Source of the DNA: Azospirillum oryzae
GTDB taxonomy: Bacteria > Pseudomonadota > Alphaproteobacteria > Azospirillales > Azospirillaceae
Assembly: GCF_900177515.1 (NCBI RefSeq)
Contig: NZ_FXAK01000008.1
Coordinates: 433,501-497,500 of the forward strand
Length of the DNA stretch: 64,000 bases
Direction of reading: 5' to 3'
Positions 1-7,490 of the stretch are shown here, one piece after another. The first letter of the stretch is position 1; every line of letters starts with the position of its first letter. The position numbers and the translations under genes were made by a program. The notes beneath the pieces were generated by a model, which worked only from the letters and a program-made list of their open reading frames with translations, did no database searches and was not told where the DNA came from.

Positions 1-978
1 CTGGAGCGCGACGTTCCCTGGTACGCCAGCAACCGCGACCTGCCGAATCCGGGCTGGTGTGAACTGGCCTTCTACAGCGACCTTGAGGATCTGAAGCGCT
101 TCACCGCGGCGGTTGCAGGGGCGGATGCGGTGCTTGTGGGATCCTACGTGCCGGAAGGCGTGGCGGTCGGGCGCTGGGCGCAGGAGACGGCGCGGGGTGT
201 CGTCGCCTTCTACGACATCGACACGCCGGTGACCCTGGCGAAGCTGGAGCGCGGCGATTACGAGTATCTCGCGCCGGAGGTCATCCCCGGCTACGATGTT
301 TATTTCTCCTTCACCGGCGGGCCGACGCTCGATCGGCTGATGGAGCAGTACGGCTCGCCGGCCGCGCGGGCGCTCTATTGCTCGGTGGATGCGGAGGCCT
401 ATGCGCCGTTGCCGGTACCCAAGCGCTGGGACCTCAGCTATCTCGGCACCTATAGCATCGACCGCCAGCCGACGCTGGACCGCCTGCTGCTGGAGCCGGC
501 CCGCCGGGCGCCGGAGCTGCGCTTCGTGGTGGCCGGGCCGCAATATCCGGACGACATCGTCTGGCCGGCGAATGTGGAGCGGCTGCACCATGTGCCGCCG
601 GCCGACCATCCGGCCTTCTACGCCGCGAGCCGCTTCACGTTGAACGTGACGCGCGAGGACATGATCCGCGCCGGCTACAGCCCCAGCGTCCGCCTGTTCG
701 AAGCGGCGGCCTGCGCCACGCCGATCATCTCCGATATCTGGGACGGCATCGACACGCTGCTGGAGCCGGGGCGGGAGATCATCCTGGCCGAGACGGCCGA
801 CGAGGTGCTGGAGGTGCTGCGCCGCCCGGCCGCGGAGGGCGAGATCGGCGAGCAGGCGCGGCGGCGGATCCTGGCCGCACACACCGCGGCGCACCGAGCC
901 GAAACGCTGGAATGCGAACTGGTCGCGGCGATGGAGCGCGGGCTTGCCCCCACGCGAGCGGCGATTCGTGAGGTGTGA
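1..978 (+). CDS. CgeB-like glycosyltransferase, 5' end cut by window edge
   Basis: The reading frame is open from base 1 (LERDVPWYASNRDLPNPG...) and ends at a stop at 978, so the true start lies to the left; the GTG at 130 is internal. About 325 residues are visible. The C-terminal part looks like a GT-B glycosyltransferase of the CgeB/spore-maturation type: a hydrophobic strand with VVAGPQYP, then the donor-binding region with SPSVRLFEAAACATPIISD, where the acidic residue after RLF and the small residues before PIISD match the usual nucleotide-sugar site. Donor and acceptor cannot be read from sequence. The protein is probably cytosolic and acts on an envelope glycan or small metabolite, which is inference. 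The neighbour to the right is convergent and unrelated. Confidence 0.75.
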   Translation: MERDVPWYASNRDLPNPGWCELAFYSDLEDLKRFTAAVAGADAVLVGSYVPEGVAVGRWAQETARGVVAFYDIDTPVTLAKLERGDYEYLAPEVIPGYDVYFSFTGGPTLDRLMEQYGSPAARALYCSVDAEAYAPLPVPKRWDLSYLGTYSIDRQPTLDRLLLEPARRAPELRFVVAGPQYPDDIVWPANVERLHHVPPADHPAFYAASRFTLNVTREDMIRAGYSPSVRLFEAAACATPIISDIWDGIDTLLEPGREIILAETADEVLEVLRRPAAEGEIGEQARRRILAAHTAAHRAETLECELVAAMERGLAPTRAAIREV

Positions 979-1046
979 AGAATCGGAAACGCCCAGCCTG
1001 GATGGCGGTGTCGAGATGATGGACGTTCGGGAACTTGCGGTGTGCG

Positions 1047-2087
1047 TCAGAACGGCTTGAAGAACGGATCGTCGCCCTCGGACGCGAAATCGACGACGGG
1101 CTTCGGGAAGCACTTCAGGTGCTCCGGCTCGAATGGGAGCTGCGGCAGATGCTGCGTCACGATGGCGGCCACGGTGTGGGCCTGCTCCACGTCGCGGGCA
1201 CGCTTCACCGGATCGCGCCCGTCGTCCTTCGTCCCCAGCCAGAGCTTGTAGAGGGCGAAGGCACGGGGGTCGGGGCAAGCCATCGGCACGGGCTGGCCGT
1301 CCTCGCCGACGGCGGTCGCCTCGAACTTTGGCGCGTTGGCGACCCACTTCATGTTCGCGATCGACGAGGCCAGCAGGTCGCCCTCGCCGAACCCTTCCCG
1401 CTCGTCCCGCCAGGGCGGGTTCGCCGCGGCCTTGATGAGATCGACGTAGTAGCCGTCGCGGTTGACGGCCCGGAATGACGCCTCGTCCGCCTTTTTGAAG
1501 CTGCGGTCAACCGAGCGCAGGACGTCGATGACGCTGGCGGGTTCCTCGCCGGTCACCGTCAGCCGTAGCCTCGCCCGCGCCTCCATCAGGATACCGAGGT
1601 CGCCGGTCGCCAGCAGGTCCGTCCGCACGAAAACCCCGGCCGCCGCCTCGTAGGCGTAGATCGCGTTGGTCCCGGCGATGTAGACGTTGTGCCCGAGCAG
1701 CCCTTCGCGATCGAGCCGCCGGAGGATCTTCGAGGCGATGGTCGGGACGCGGCCGAGATCGACCGCCCGGTTCAGCCGGGCCTGCTCGGACAGCCTCCGC
1801 GACAGCGAGTCCAACCGCTCCTTGGCCTCCTCCTTCCCCGTGCGGAACTCCTGGTAAATCCGCTCCGTCTCGGGCGAGCGCGGCCCGAGGCTCCGCATCT
1901 TGCGGACCCTGGTGCCGGGATCGTCGAACACCTTCACCAGGTAATCCGATCCCTTCTCCTCCTTCCAAGACAGGCTGCCCGCGTACCCGGCCCGGCGTCG
2001 CCATGCGGCCTGCCATGCATCCCACAGCTGCCGCGTGTCAACGAGCATGCGGCGCTGGTTCGCGGTCATCGGGAGCAGATCGGACAT
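1047..2087 (-). CDS. GSU2403-family nucleotidyltransferase-fold protein
   Basis: This 346-residue protein matches the GSU2403 family (NTP_transf_8 fold). The N-terminal third (residues 1-110) is charged and helical. The core starts near residue 136 with YIAGTNAIYAYEAAAGV, followed by ATGDLGILMEAR at 160-171, the strand that normally carries the metal-binding acidic pair. D163 is present, but the position two residues on, usually acidic, is G165, so catalysis may be altered. The family is of unknown function and is often found in accessory DNA. The gene stands alone, convergent with the glycosyltransferase, and reads out of a region with four phased copies of a short repeat (2099-2207). The ATG at 2087 is the natural start. 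Confidence 0.75.
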   Translation of the reverse strand: MSDLLPMTANQRRMLVDTRQLWDAWQAAWRRRAGYAGSLSWKEEKGSDYLVKVFDDPGTRVRKMRSLGPRSPETERIYQEFRTGKEEAKERLDSLSRRLSEQARLNRAVDLGRVPTIASKILRRLDREGLLGHNVYIAGTNAIYAYEAAAGVFVRTDLLATGDLGILMEARARLRLTVTGEEPASVIDVLRSVDRSFKKADEASFRAVNRDGYYVDLIKAAANPPWRDEREGFGEGDLLASSIANMKWVANAPKFEATAVGEDGQPVPMACPDPRAFALYKLWLGTKDDGRDPVKRARDVEQAHTVAAIVTQHLPQLPFEPEHLKCFPKPVVDFASEGDDPFFKPF

Positions 2088-2098
2088 CTCGTCCCCTT

Positions 2099-2207
2099 GT
2101 TTCTACGGGAAAGCGCGTCTCTTTATATTTCCGTAGAAACCAATGACTTTCAATGCCCTATGCGGTTTTCTACAGAATAGAAGCGCTGTCTGGTATTTCG
2201 TAGAAAC
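2099..2207. promoter_or_regulatory. Four alternating repeats with cores phased at about 33 bp, upstream of the nucleotidyltransferase
   Basis: Four copies of GTTTCTACGGAAAT-like sequence lie just upstream of the gene start at 2087: 2099-2112 (+), 2127-2140 (-), 2165-2178 (+) and 2195-2207 (-, one base shorter). The TTTCTAC/GTAGAAA cores start at 2100, 2133, 2167 and 2200, so they alternate in strand with steps of 33, 34 and 33 bp, roughly three helical turns. The stretch is clearly AT-richer than its surroundings. The layout fits a multi-site operator bound by a cooperative regulator; paired hairpins in RNA are an alternative. No regulator gene lies beside it. Confidence 0.65.
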
Positions 2208-2294
2208 CGTTCTGGATCAACTACTTGGCAGGGGGTTCGCGATGGGGAGCATGGGAGGTCGGGAGGGGGCGTAACGCCCCCTCACCCCCAGCAC

Positions 2295-3161
2295 TTACTT
2301 GCTGTAGTCGTAGAAGCCGCGGCCGGACTTGCGGCCGAGGAAGCCGGCGTCGACCATCTCCTTCAGCAGCGGGGCCGGGCGGTACTTCGGATCGTTGAAG
2401 CCTTCATAGAAGACCTCCATCACCGACAGCATGGTGTCCAGACCGATCAGGTCGGCGAGCGCGAGCGGGCCGATCGGGTGGTTGCAGCCCGCCTTCATGC
2501 CGGCGTCGATGTCCTCGGCCGTGGCGATGCCTTCCTGCAGCGCGAAGATCGCCTCGTTGATCATCGGGCAGAGGATGCGGTTGACGGCGAAGCCGGGGCT
2601 GTTCTTGGCGGTGATCGGCGACTTGCCGACCCGCTTGGCGAAGGCCATCGCCTTGGCGTGGGTGTCGTCGCTGGTCTGGATGCCGCGGATGATCTCCAGG
2701 AGCGCCATCAGCGGCACCGGGTTGAAGAAATGCAGGCCGATGAAGCGGTCCGGACGGTCGGTGGCCGTCGCCAGCTTGGTGATGGAGATCGACGAGGTGT
2801 TGGTGGCGACCAGCGCCTCCGGCTTCAGGGTCGCGCAGAGATCCTTCAGGATCTTGACCTTCAGATCCTCGTTCTCGGTCGCGGCCTCGATCACCAGATC
2901 GCAGGTCGCCAGCTTCGACTTGTCGGTGGTGGCGGTGATGCGCGCCAGGGCCGCTTCGCGGTCGGCGGCGGTCATCTTCTCCTTCTTGACCAGACGGTCC
3001 AGGCTGCCGGCGACGGTCGACAGGCCGCGCTGCACCGCTTCCTCGGAGATGTCGGTCATCACCACCGTCAGGCCGGCGACGGCGCAGACCTGGGCGATGC
3101 CGTTACCCATCTGTCCGGCGCCGATGACGCCGATGGTCTCGATTCCCATGCTCTCGGCCAT
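2295..3161 (-). CDS. hbdA: 3-hydroxybutyryl-CoA dehydrogenase
   Basis: The 288-residue protein has the full length of this NAD(P)-dependent dehydrogenase, which interconverts acetoacetyl-CoA and 3-hydroxybutyryl-CoA in short-chain fatty acid and polyhydroxybutyrate metabolism in the cytosol. The Rossmann glycine motif GAGQMGNGIAQ is near residue 15. The catalytic histidine motif HFFNPVPLMALLEI is near 143, and the second-domain motif SPGFAVNRIL and the C-terminal GRKSGRGFYDY are both present. There is no fused enoyl-CoA hydratase domain, so it is the stand-alone form rather than a FadB/FadJ type. It is transcribed away from the ABC transporter to its right and has no partner genes of beta-oxidation or electron-transfer flavoprotein nearby. 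Confidence 0.93.
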   Translation of the reverse strand: MAESMGIETIGVIGAGQMGNGIAQVCAVAGLTVVMTDISEEAVQRGLSTVAGSLDRLVKKEKMTAADREAALARITATTDKSKLATCDLVIEAATENEDLKVKILKDLCATLKPEALVATNTSSISITKLATATDRPDRFIGLHFFNPVPLMALLEIIRGIQTSDDTHAKAMAFAKRVGKSPITAKNSPGFAVNRILCPMINEAIFALQEGIATAEDIDAGMKAGCNHPIGPLALADLIGLDTMLSVMEVFYEGFNDPKYRPAPLLKEMVDAGFLGRKSGRGFYDYSK

Positions 3162-3318
3162 TGTTTCTCGTCCCTATTGGTTGGCTGGTTGCTGTTTATC
3201 GGTGCGTTGGTTCGCAGGTGCAGCAAGTTCTACACGCATTTTCGTTGCGCTGCGATGACTTGTCGTATGCGGCAAGGGCGGCTTTCGGTCGGCGCGGCGA
3301 CCTGCCGCAGCCCCTGCA

Positions 3319-3371
3319 TCGGCGGAAATCCGCCGACGGCAATGCTCGGGCAGGCGGATTTTCGCCGATGC
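3319..3371. promoter_or_regulatory. Two tandem palindromes, candidate activator (enhancer) sites
   Basis: In the 343-base gap between hbdA and the ABC transporter, 3319-3336 is a perfect 8-bp inverted repeat around AA (TCGGCGGAAATCCGCCGA). A second, weaker copy is at 3351-3368, with 13 of 18 bases identical and starts 32 bp apart, about three turns of DNA. The two copies also pair with each other: 3316-3334 against 3353-3371 matches at 18 of 19 positions. They lie about 65-115 bp upstream of the sigma-54-type promoter at 3432, where enhancer-binding activators usually bind. The activator is unknown. No gene was seen in the rest of the gap. Confidence 0.55.
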
Positions 3372-3431
3372 CAAGCATCAATCGAAAGGCCGGATCCAGG
3401 CTTTTCAACTGTTTGCGCGGCCAACTGATGA

Positions 3432-3447
3432 TGGCATGGCGCTTGCT
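3432..3447 (+). promoter_or_regulatory. Sigma-54 (RpoN) promoter of the ABC transporter operon
   Basis: TGGCATGGCGCTTGCT matches the sigma-54 consensus TGGCAYG-N4-TTGCW at every position, with the invariant GG (3433-3434) and GC (3445-3446) exactly 10 bases apart. Transcription would start near 3458, about 47 bases before the first gene at 3505. In Azospirillum-type bacteria such promoters are mostly under nitrogen or other enhancer-binding control; which one applies here cannot be read. Confidence 0.7.
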
Positions 3448-3504
3448 CTTCTCTGAGGCAACCGCGGCGACGGGTCGCGGACCAAGCCCCATGGGAGAGA
3501 CCAG

Positions 3505-4506
3505 ATGCTCAGGAAGACCCTGCTTGCCGCCACCGCCTTCGCCGCCGCCGCGCTCGTCACCCAGGCCGCCTCGGCCGCCGATCTGGTCCGACTCGGAAAC
3601 CTGAAATTCGCCCATTACGGCGCCGTCTCCTACATGAAGGAGATCGCCGGCAAGTATGATCTGAAGATCGAAGAGCGGGTCTTCCCCAAGGGCATCGACA
3701 TCCTGCCGGCCATCGTCGCCGGCGAGATCGACGTCGCCGCCAGCGCCGTGGATGCCGCCATCGCCGGCCGCGCGTCGGGCGTGCCGATCTATGCGGTGGC
3801 CGGCTTCGCCAAGGGCGGCGCCCGCATCGTCGCCAAGCCGGACGCCGGCATCAAGAGCATCGCCGACCTGAAGGGCAAGAAGGTCGCCACCCCGCGCGGC
3901 GGCGCCCAGGAGCTGATCCTGCTGGCCGAACTGTCGAAGCATGGTCTGAGCTGGTCCGACCGTCCGGGCAAGGACGTGCAGATCGTCTACATGGCCTACG
4001 CCGACATGAATCAGGCCCTGCTCGCCGGCAGCATCGACGCCATGTCGCAGTCCGAACCACAGTCGAGCCAGGCCATCAACAAGGGCTTCGGCGTCGAGGT
4101 GATCAAGCCCTACGACACCGAACTGGGCGAGCCGGTGCGGTCGCTGGTCGTCACCGAGGACTTCTACAAGAAGAAGCCGGACGTCGCCCAGCGGCTGGTC
4201 AACTGCTTCGTCGAGGCGACGGCGACCTTTATCGCCAACCCCGATCTGGCCGAAAGCTACGTGCGCGAGAAGATGTTCAAGGGCCAGTTGAGCAGCCAGG
4301 ACTTCAAGGACGCCATCGGCAACTCGCCCTACAGCTACGACATCTCGGTCCATCACGTGCAGGTCACGACCGACATGATGCAGAAGTTCGGCGTCGGCCG
4401 CATGGACACCCCGCCGAAAGCCGAGGAGTGGGTGAAGCTCGACCTGCTGGAGAAGGCGAAGGCCGGCGCCAAGGCGGCTGATGCCGGCACCGTGAAGGCG
4501 AACTGA
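3505..4506 (+). CDS. ABC transporter substrate-binding protein (SsuA/TauA/NMT1 family)
   Basis: The 333-residue protein begins with a Sec signal peptide (positive MLRK, then an alanine-rich hydrophobic stretch, cleavage near AASAAD). The mature part has the NMT1/SsuA-type periplasmic fold: YMKEIAGKYDLKIEERVFPKG, then DILPAIVAGEIDVAASAVDAA, then DLKGKKVATPRGGAQ. These are the typical first three elements of binding proteins for sulfonates, taurine, nitrate, thiamine precursors and other small ligands. The ligand cannot be chosen from sequence. It leads a three-gene operon with a permease 28 bases downstream and an ATPase after that. The sigma-54-type promoter upstream suggests a nitrogen- or sulfur-source role, which is inference. 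Confidence 0.85.
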   Translation: MLRKTLLAATAFAAAALVTQAASAADLVRLGNLKFAHYGAVSYMKEIAGKYDLKIEERVFPKGIDILPAIVAGEIDVAASAVDAAIAGRASGVPIYAVAGFAKGGARIVAKPDAGIKSIADLKGKKVATPRGGAQELILLAELSKHGLSWSDRPGKDVQIVYMAYADMNQALLAGSIDAMSQSEPQSSQAINKGFGVEVIKPYDTELGEPVRSLVVTEDFYKKKPDVAQRLVNCFVEATATFIANPDLAESYVREKMFKGQLSSQDFKDAIGNSPYSYDISVHHVQVTTDMMQKFGVGRMDTPPKAEEWVKLDLLEKAKAGAKAADAGTVKAN

Positions 4507-4534
4507 GCCACACCCAGCGGAAGGAGGACGCCCG

Positions 4535-5368
4535 ATGTCCCAAGCCAAGCCCCGTTTCTCGCCCGCCGCCGTCGCGCGCGGCGCCCTGGTTCCGGTCCTG
4601 GCCATCGTGCTGTGGCAGGCCCTGTCCAGCTCCGGCCTGATCAACCAGGTGGTCCTGCCGTCGCCCGTCGCGGTGGTGGAGCGCTGGTGGGCCTATCTGC
4701 TGCCGACCGAGCCCTATGACCCGGCGCAATCCAGCTGGATCCTGTGGGCGCTGTCGGGCGAGATGCTGTTCGATGCCTGGTCGAGCCTGTACCGCGTGGT
4801 GCTGGGCTTCGCCGTCGGCGCCGGGCTGGCCCTTCCGCTGGGTCTCGCCATGGGCGGCAACCCGCGCGTCTACGCGCTGTTCGATCCGCTGATGCAGGTG
4901 CTGCGGCCGATCCCGCCCATCGCCTACATCCCGCTGGCGATCCTGTGGTTCGGGCTGGGCAACCCGCCGGCCGTGTTCCTGATCGCCATCGGCGCCTTCT
5001 TCCCGGTGCTGATGAACACCATCGCCGGGGTGCGCCATGTCGACGGAATCTATCTGCGCGCCGCCCGCAATCTGGGCGCCGGCCGGCTGACCATGTTCGT
5101 CCGCGTCATCCTGCCGGCCGCCACCCCCTATATCCTGGCCGGCGCCCGGATCGGCATCGGCACCGCCTTCATCGTCGTGATCGTGTCGGAGATGATCGCC
5201 GTCAACTCCGGCCTCGGCTTCCGCATCCTGGAAGCGCGCGAGTTCATGTGGTCCGACAAGATCATCGCCGGGATGTTCACCATCGGACTGCTCGGCCTCG
5301 CCATCGACATCGGCATGAACCGCCTGAACAACCACCTGCTGCGCTGGCACCGCGGGCTTGAGAATTGA
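4535..5368 (+). CDS. ABC transporter permease (SsuC/TauC type)
   Basis: This 277-residue inner-membrane protein belongs to the BPD_transp_1 permease family. Hydrophobic segments are near residues 12-30, 82-102, 115-150 and 190-265. The cytoplasmic coupling loop has the EAA-like sequence LRAARNLGAGRLTMFVRVILPAATPYI near residue 170, the usual contact with the ATPase. LRPIPPIAYIPLAILWFGLG is the signature loop of the sulfonate/nitrate/taurine importer subgroup. The ATG at 4535 is preceded by GGAAGGAGG at good spacing. It works with the binding protein and ATPase on either side; no second permease is present, so a homodimer is expected. Confidence 0.88.
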   Translation: MSQAKPRFSPAAVARGALVPVLAIVLWQALSSSGLINQVVLPSPVAVVERWWAYLLPTEPYDPAQSSWILWALSGEMLFDAWSSLYRVVLGFAVGAGLALPLGLAMGGNPRVYALFDPLMQVLRPIPPIAYIPLAILWFGLGNPPAVFLIAIGAFFPVLMNTIAGVRHVDGIYLRAARNLGAGRLTMFVRVILPAATPYILAGARIGIGTAFIVVIVSEMIAVNSGLGFRILEAREFMWSDKIIAGMFTIGLLGLAIDIGMNRLNNHLLRWHRGLEN

Positions 5369-5384
5369 TGCGGAGGGGATGGAG

Positions 5385-6230
5385 ATGAAGCCCATGCTGA
5401 AGAGTGTTGCCGACACCACGCCCGTTCCCGACGCGGCCCCCGTCCAGATCCAGGTGCGCGGGGTGGAGAAGACCTTTGCCGTGGGCGCGCAGAAGATCGT
5501 CGCCCTGCAGAACATCGACCTCGACATCCGCAAGGGCGAGTTCATCTGCCTGCTCGGCCCGTCGGGCTGCGGCAAGTCCACGCTGCTGAACGCGGTGGCC
5601 GGGTTCCAGCCGCCGACCAAGGGCACCGTCACCGTCGATGGGCGGACCATCACCGAACCCGGTCCCGACCGCGGCATGGTGTTCCAGGAATACGCCCTGT
5701 TCCCCTGGATGACGGTGGCGCAGAACGTCGCCTTCGGCCTGGAGATCAAGGGGATGTCCAAGGCGGAGATCGCGGAGAAGGTGGAATGGCTGCTGCAGAA
5801 GCTGCATCTGCAGGACTTCCGCAACCGCTTCCCCAAGGATCTGTCCGGCGGCATGCGCCAGCGCGTCGCCATCGCCCGCGTGCTGGCGCTCGACAGCCCG
5901 ATCCTGCTGATGGACGAGCCGTTCGGCGCACTCGACGCCCTGACCCGCCGCACGCTTCAGGACGAGCTGCTGCGTATCTGGGAGGAGGTCGGCAAGACCA
6001 TCCTGTTCGTCACCCACTCCATCGAGGAGAGCATCTATCTGGCCGACCGCATCATCGTAATGACCTACCGGCCGGGCACCATCAAGCGCGATGTCGTCGT
6101 CGACATGCCGCGCCCGCGCGACGGCTCCGCCCCGGAGTTCAACCGCCTGAAGCGCGAACTGTCCCAGATGGTGATGGAAGAGCAGCAGCGCTTCAGCCAG
6201 GACGAGATCCGGTCTGTGACTGCGGATTGA
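5385..6230 (+). CDS. ABC transporter ATP-binding protein (SsuB/TauB type)
   Basis: The protein is a nucleotide-binding subunit of about 281 residues, with Walker A GPSGCGKST, a Q-loop with FQEYALFPWMTV, the signature LSGGMRQRVAIARVLA, Walker B ILLMDEPFGALD and the switch histidine in VTHSIEES. All motifs are intact. I place the start at ATG 5385 because GGAGGGG at 5372-5378 sits at the right distance; an ATG at 5379 is too close and a TTG at 5358 would overlap the permease stop. The 15-base gap from the permease supports translational coupling. It energises import by the upstream binding protein and permease. Confidence 0.9.
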   Translation: MKPMLKSVADTTPVPDAAPVQIQVRGVEKTFAVGAQKIVALQNIDLDIRKGEFICLLGPSGCGKSTLLNAVAGFQPPTKGTVTVDGRTITEPGPDRGMVFQEYALFPWMTVAQNVAFGLEIKGMSKAEIAEKVEWLLQKLHLQDFRNRFPKDLSGGMRQRVAIARVLALDSPILLMDEPFGALDALTRRTLQDELLRIWEEVGKTILFVTHSIEESIYLADRIIVMTYRPGTIKRDVVVDMPRPRDGSAPEFNRLKRELSQMVMEEQQRFSQDEIRSVTAD

Positions 6231-6245
6231 GGGGGAGGCCAGACC

Positions 6246-6352
6246 CCTTCTCCCCCCTGGGGAGAAGGTTGGGATGAAGGGGTTCGGCGGAGCCGAAGAG
6301 ATCCTCCAAGCGGTTCCCCCTCACCCTAACCCTCTCCCCGGGGGGGAGAGGG
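6246..6352. terminator. Pair of strong hairpins in an inverted intergenic repeat
   Basis: Downstream of the transporter operon, CCTTCTCCCC (6246-6255) pairs perfectly with GGGGAGAAGG (6259-6268), and CCCTCTCCCC (6330-6339) pairs with GGGGAGAGGG (6343-6352). The second is followed by GATTTTG, as in a rho-independent terminator on the plus strand. The two hairpin blocks resemble each other in inverted orientation, including CCCTCACCCTAACCCTCTCC, a sequence type seen as a dispersed intergenic repeat in many proteobacteria. It separates two convergent transcription units. Confidence 0.7.
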
Positions 6353-6391
6353 GATTTTGCGCAGGGTGGAAGGTGCAATCACCGAGTCAAT

Positions 6392-7462
6392 TCACATGTT
6401 CACCGGTGCATACTCGAAGGTCGGCGCCGCGGTGTAGTCGGTGCCGGGGAGCGGGATCGCCACCAGCTGGTCGGCGGTCAGCTTCAGTTCGTACATCAGC
6501 CCGATGGCGGAGCGCAGCCGTTCCGGCTGGCCGTTGAAGGTGATGTGCAGCGCCGTCAGCAGCGCCGTGTAGGTGGTGTTGAACTGCTGCGACACCGTGC
6601 GGGCACGGCTGCCCTCCGGATAATCCACCGTCTTGGCGTTGGGGTAGAGGTTCCAGATCCCGGCCGGGTCGATGCCGACGGGGGCGCCGGAATAGGACCA
6701 GCCGAGCGGCTCGTCCCGGTCCTTCACCAGCCGGCGGGCGTAGACGATCTGCGCCAGACGGTAGTAATGGGCCAGCGCCGCCTCGTTGTCCGCCTCGCGC
6801 GGGGATTGGGGCGTGCCCTCGCCCTGTTCGACGATCACCTCGATGGCGCGCTGGGCGCTCGCCACGTCGGTGACCGGGAACAGCTGGTCGGGCGGGAACC
6901 AGGTGTTGTCCACCACCTGATAGGACGGATCGCCGGTGAAGATCTCCTCCCCCATCTCGGCGATGGCCTTGGAAATCGCCGCGTAGAATTCGCCGATGGT
7001 GGCGAAGCCCGGCTCCCGCGCCGCCGCCGCCTTCATCTGGAACATGGCGAGCGCCGGCTGCTTCCCCGGAAAGGCCTGCGGCACCTCCGGTTCCTCGATG
7101 GTCATGAAGACGTCGTAGACGAGGCCACGGGTCAACTTGCCCAGCGAGACGGTCAGCCCTTCATGGATGCCCATCGGCAGCGGGCCGGGATAGACCGGGA
7201 TGAAGCCCGGTTTGTCGATCACCGGGTGGCCGCCGACCGCGTTCAGGATGTTGGCGGCGATGGTCATGTGCAGCATCTCCTGCACCGAGACCGAGCCGAT
7301 GATGGCCGCCGCCTCCCGGTTGGTGCCGGGCTTGATCGAATAGAGGGCGGTCAGATAGGCGGGGAGCGTGGCGTGCTCGAACTCCACCGCGGATTGCAGG
7401 GTATTGCGCAGGACCTGGACGGTGTCGATGCCCTGGGCGAAGTGCGGCTGAAGCTTCAGCAT
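6392..7462 (-). CDS. Ferritin-like iminophenyl-pyruvate dimer synthase domain protein (C-terminal half of VioB/RebD)
   Basis: The 356-residue protein corresponds to the C-terminal ferritin-like part of VioB/RebD/StaD, the enzymes that couple two imines from amino-acid oxidation in bis-indole biosynthesis. Recalled VioB motifs align in order: VEFEHATLPAYLTALYSI (residues 26-43), QEMLHMTIAANILNAVGG (61-78), ATIGEFYAAISKAI (154-167) and EQGEGTPQSP...AHYYRLAQI (212-239). E29, E62, H65, E212 and H232 are candidate metal ligands. It starts 28 bases after the preceding gene, which resembles the N-terminal part of VioB, so the two are probably one enzyme split in two. No amino-acid oxidase or other pigment gene is nearby, so the substrate is unknown. 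Confidence 0.75.
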   Translation of the reverse strand: MLKLQPHFAQGIDTVQVLRNTLQSAVEFEHATLPAYLTALYSIKPGTNREAAAIIGSVSVQEMLHMTIAANILNAVGGHPVIDKPGFIPVYPGPLPMGIHEGLTVSLGKLTRGLVYDVFMTIEEPEVPQAFPGKQPALAMFQMKAAAAREPGFATIGEFYAAISKAIAEMGEEIFTGDPSYQVVDNTWFPPDQLFPVTDVASAQRAIEVIVEQGEGTPQSPREADNEAALAHYYRLAQIVYARRLVKDRDEPLGWSYSGAPVGIDPAGIWNLYPNAKTVDYPEGSRARTVSQQFNTTYTALLTALHITFNGQPERLRSAIGLMYELKLTADQLVAIPLPGTDYTAAPTFEYAPVNM

Positions 7463-7490
7463 GGCTGATTCCTTCCCTTAGGACCGGGCG

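Noticed and set aside
3196..4644. 482-codon minus-strand frame across the sigma-54 promoter and binding-protein gene
   Set aside because: Shadow of the binding protein; the real protein has a signal peptide and family motifs.
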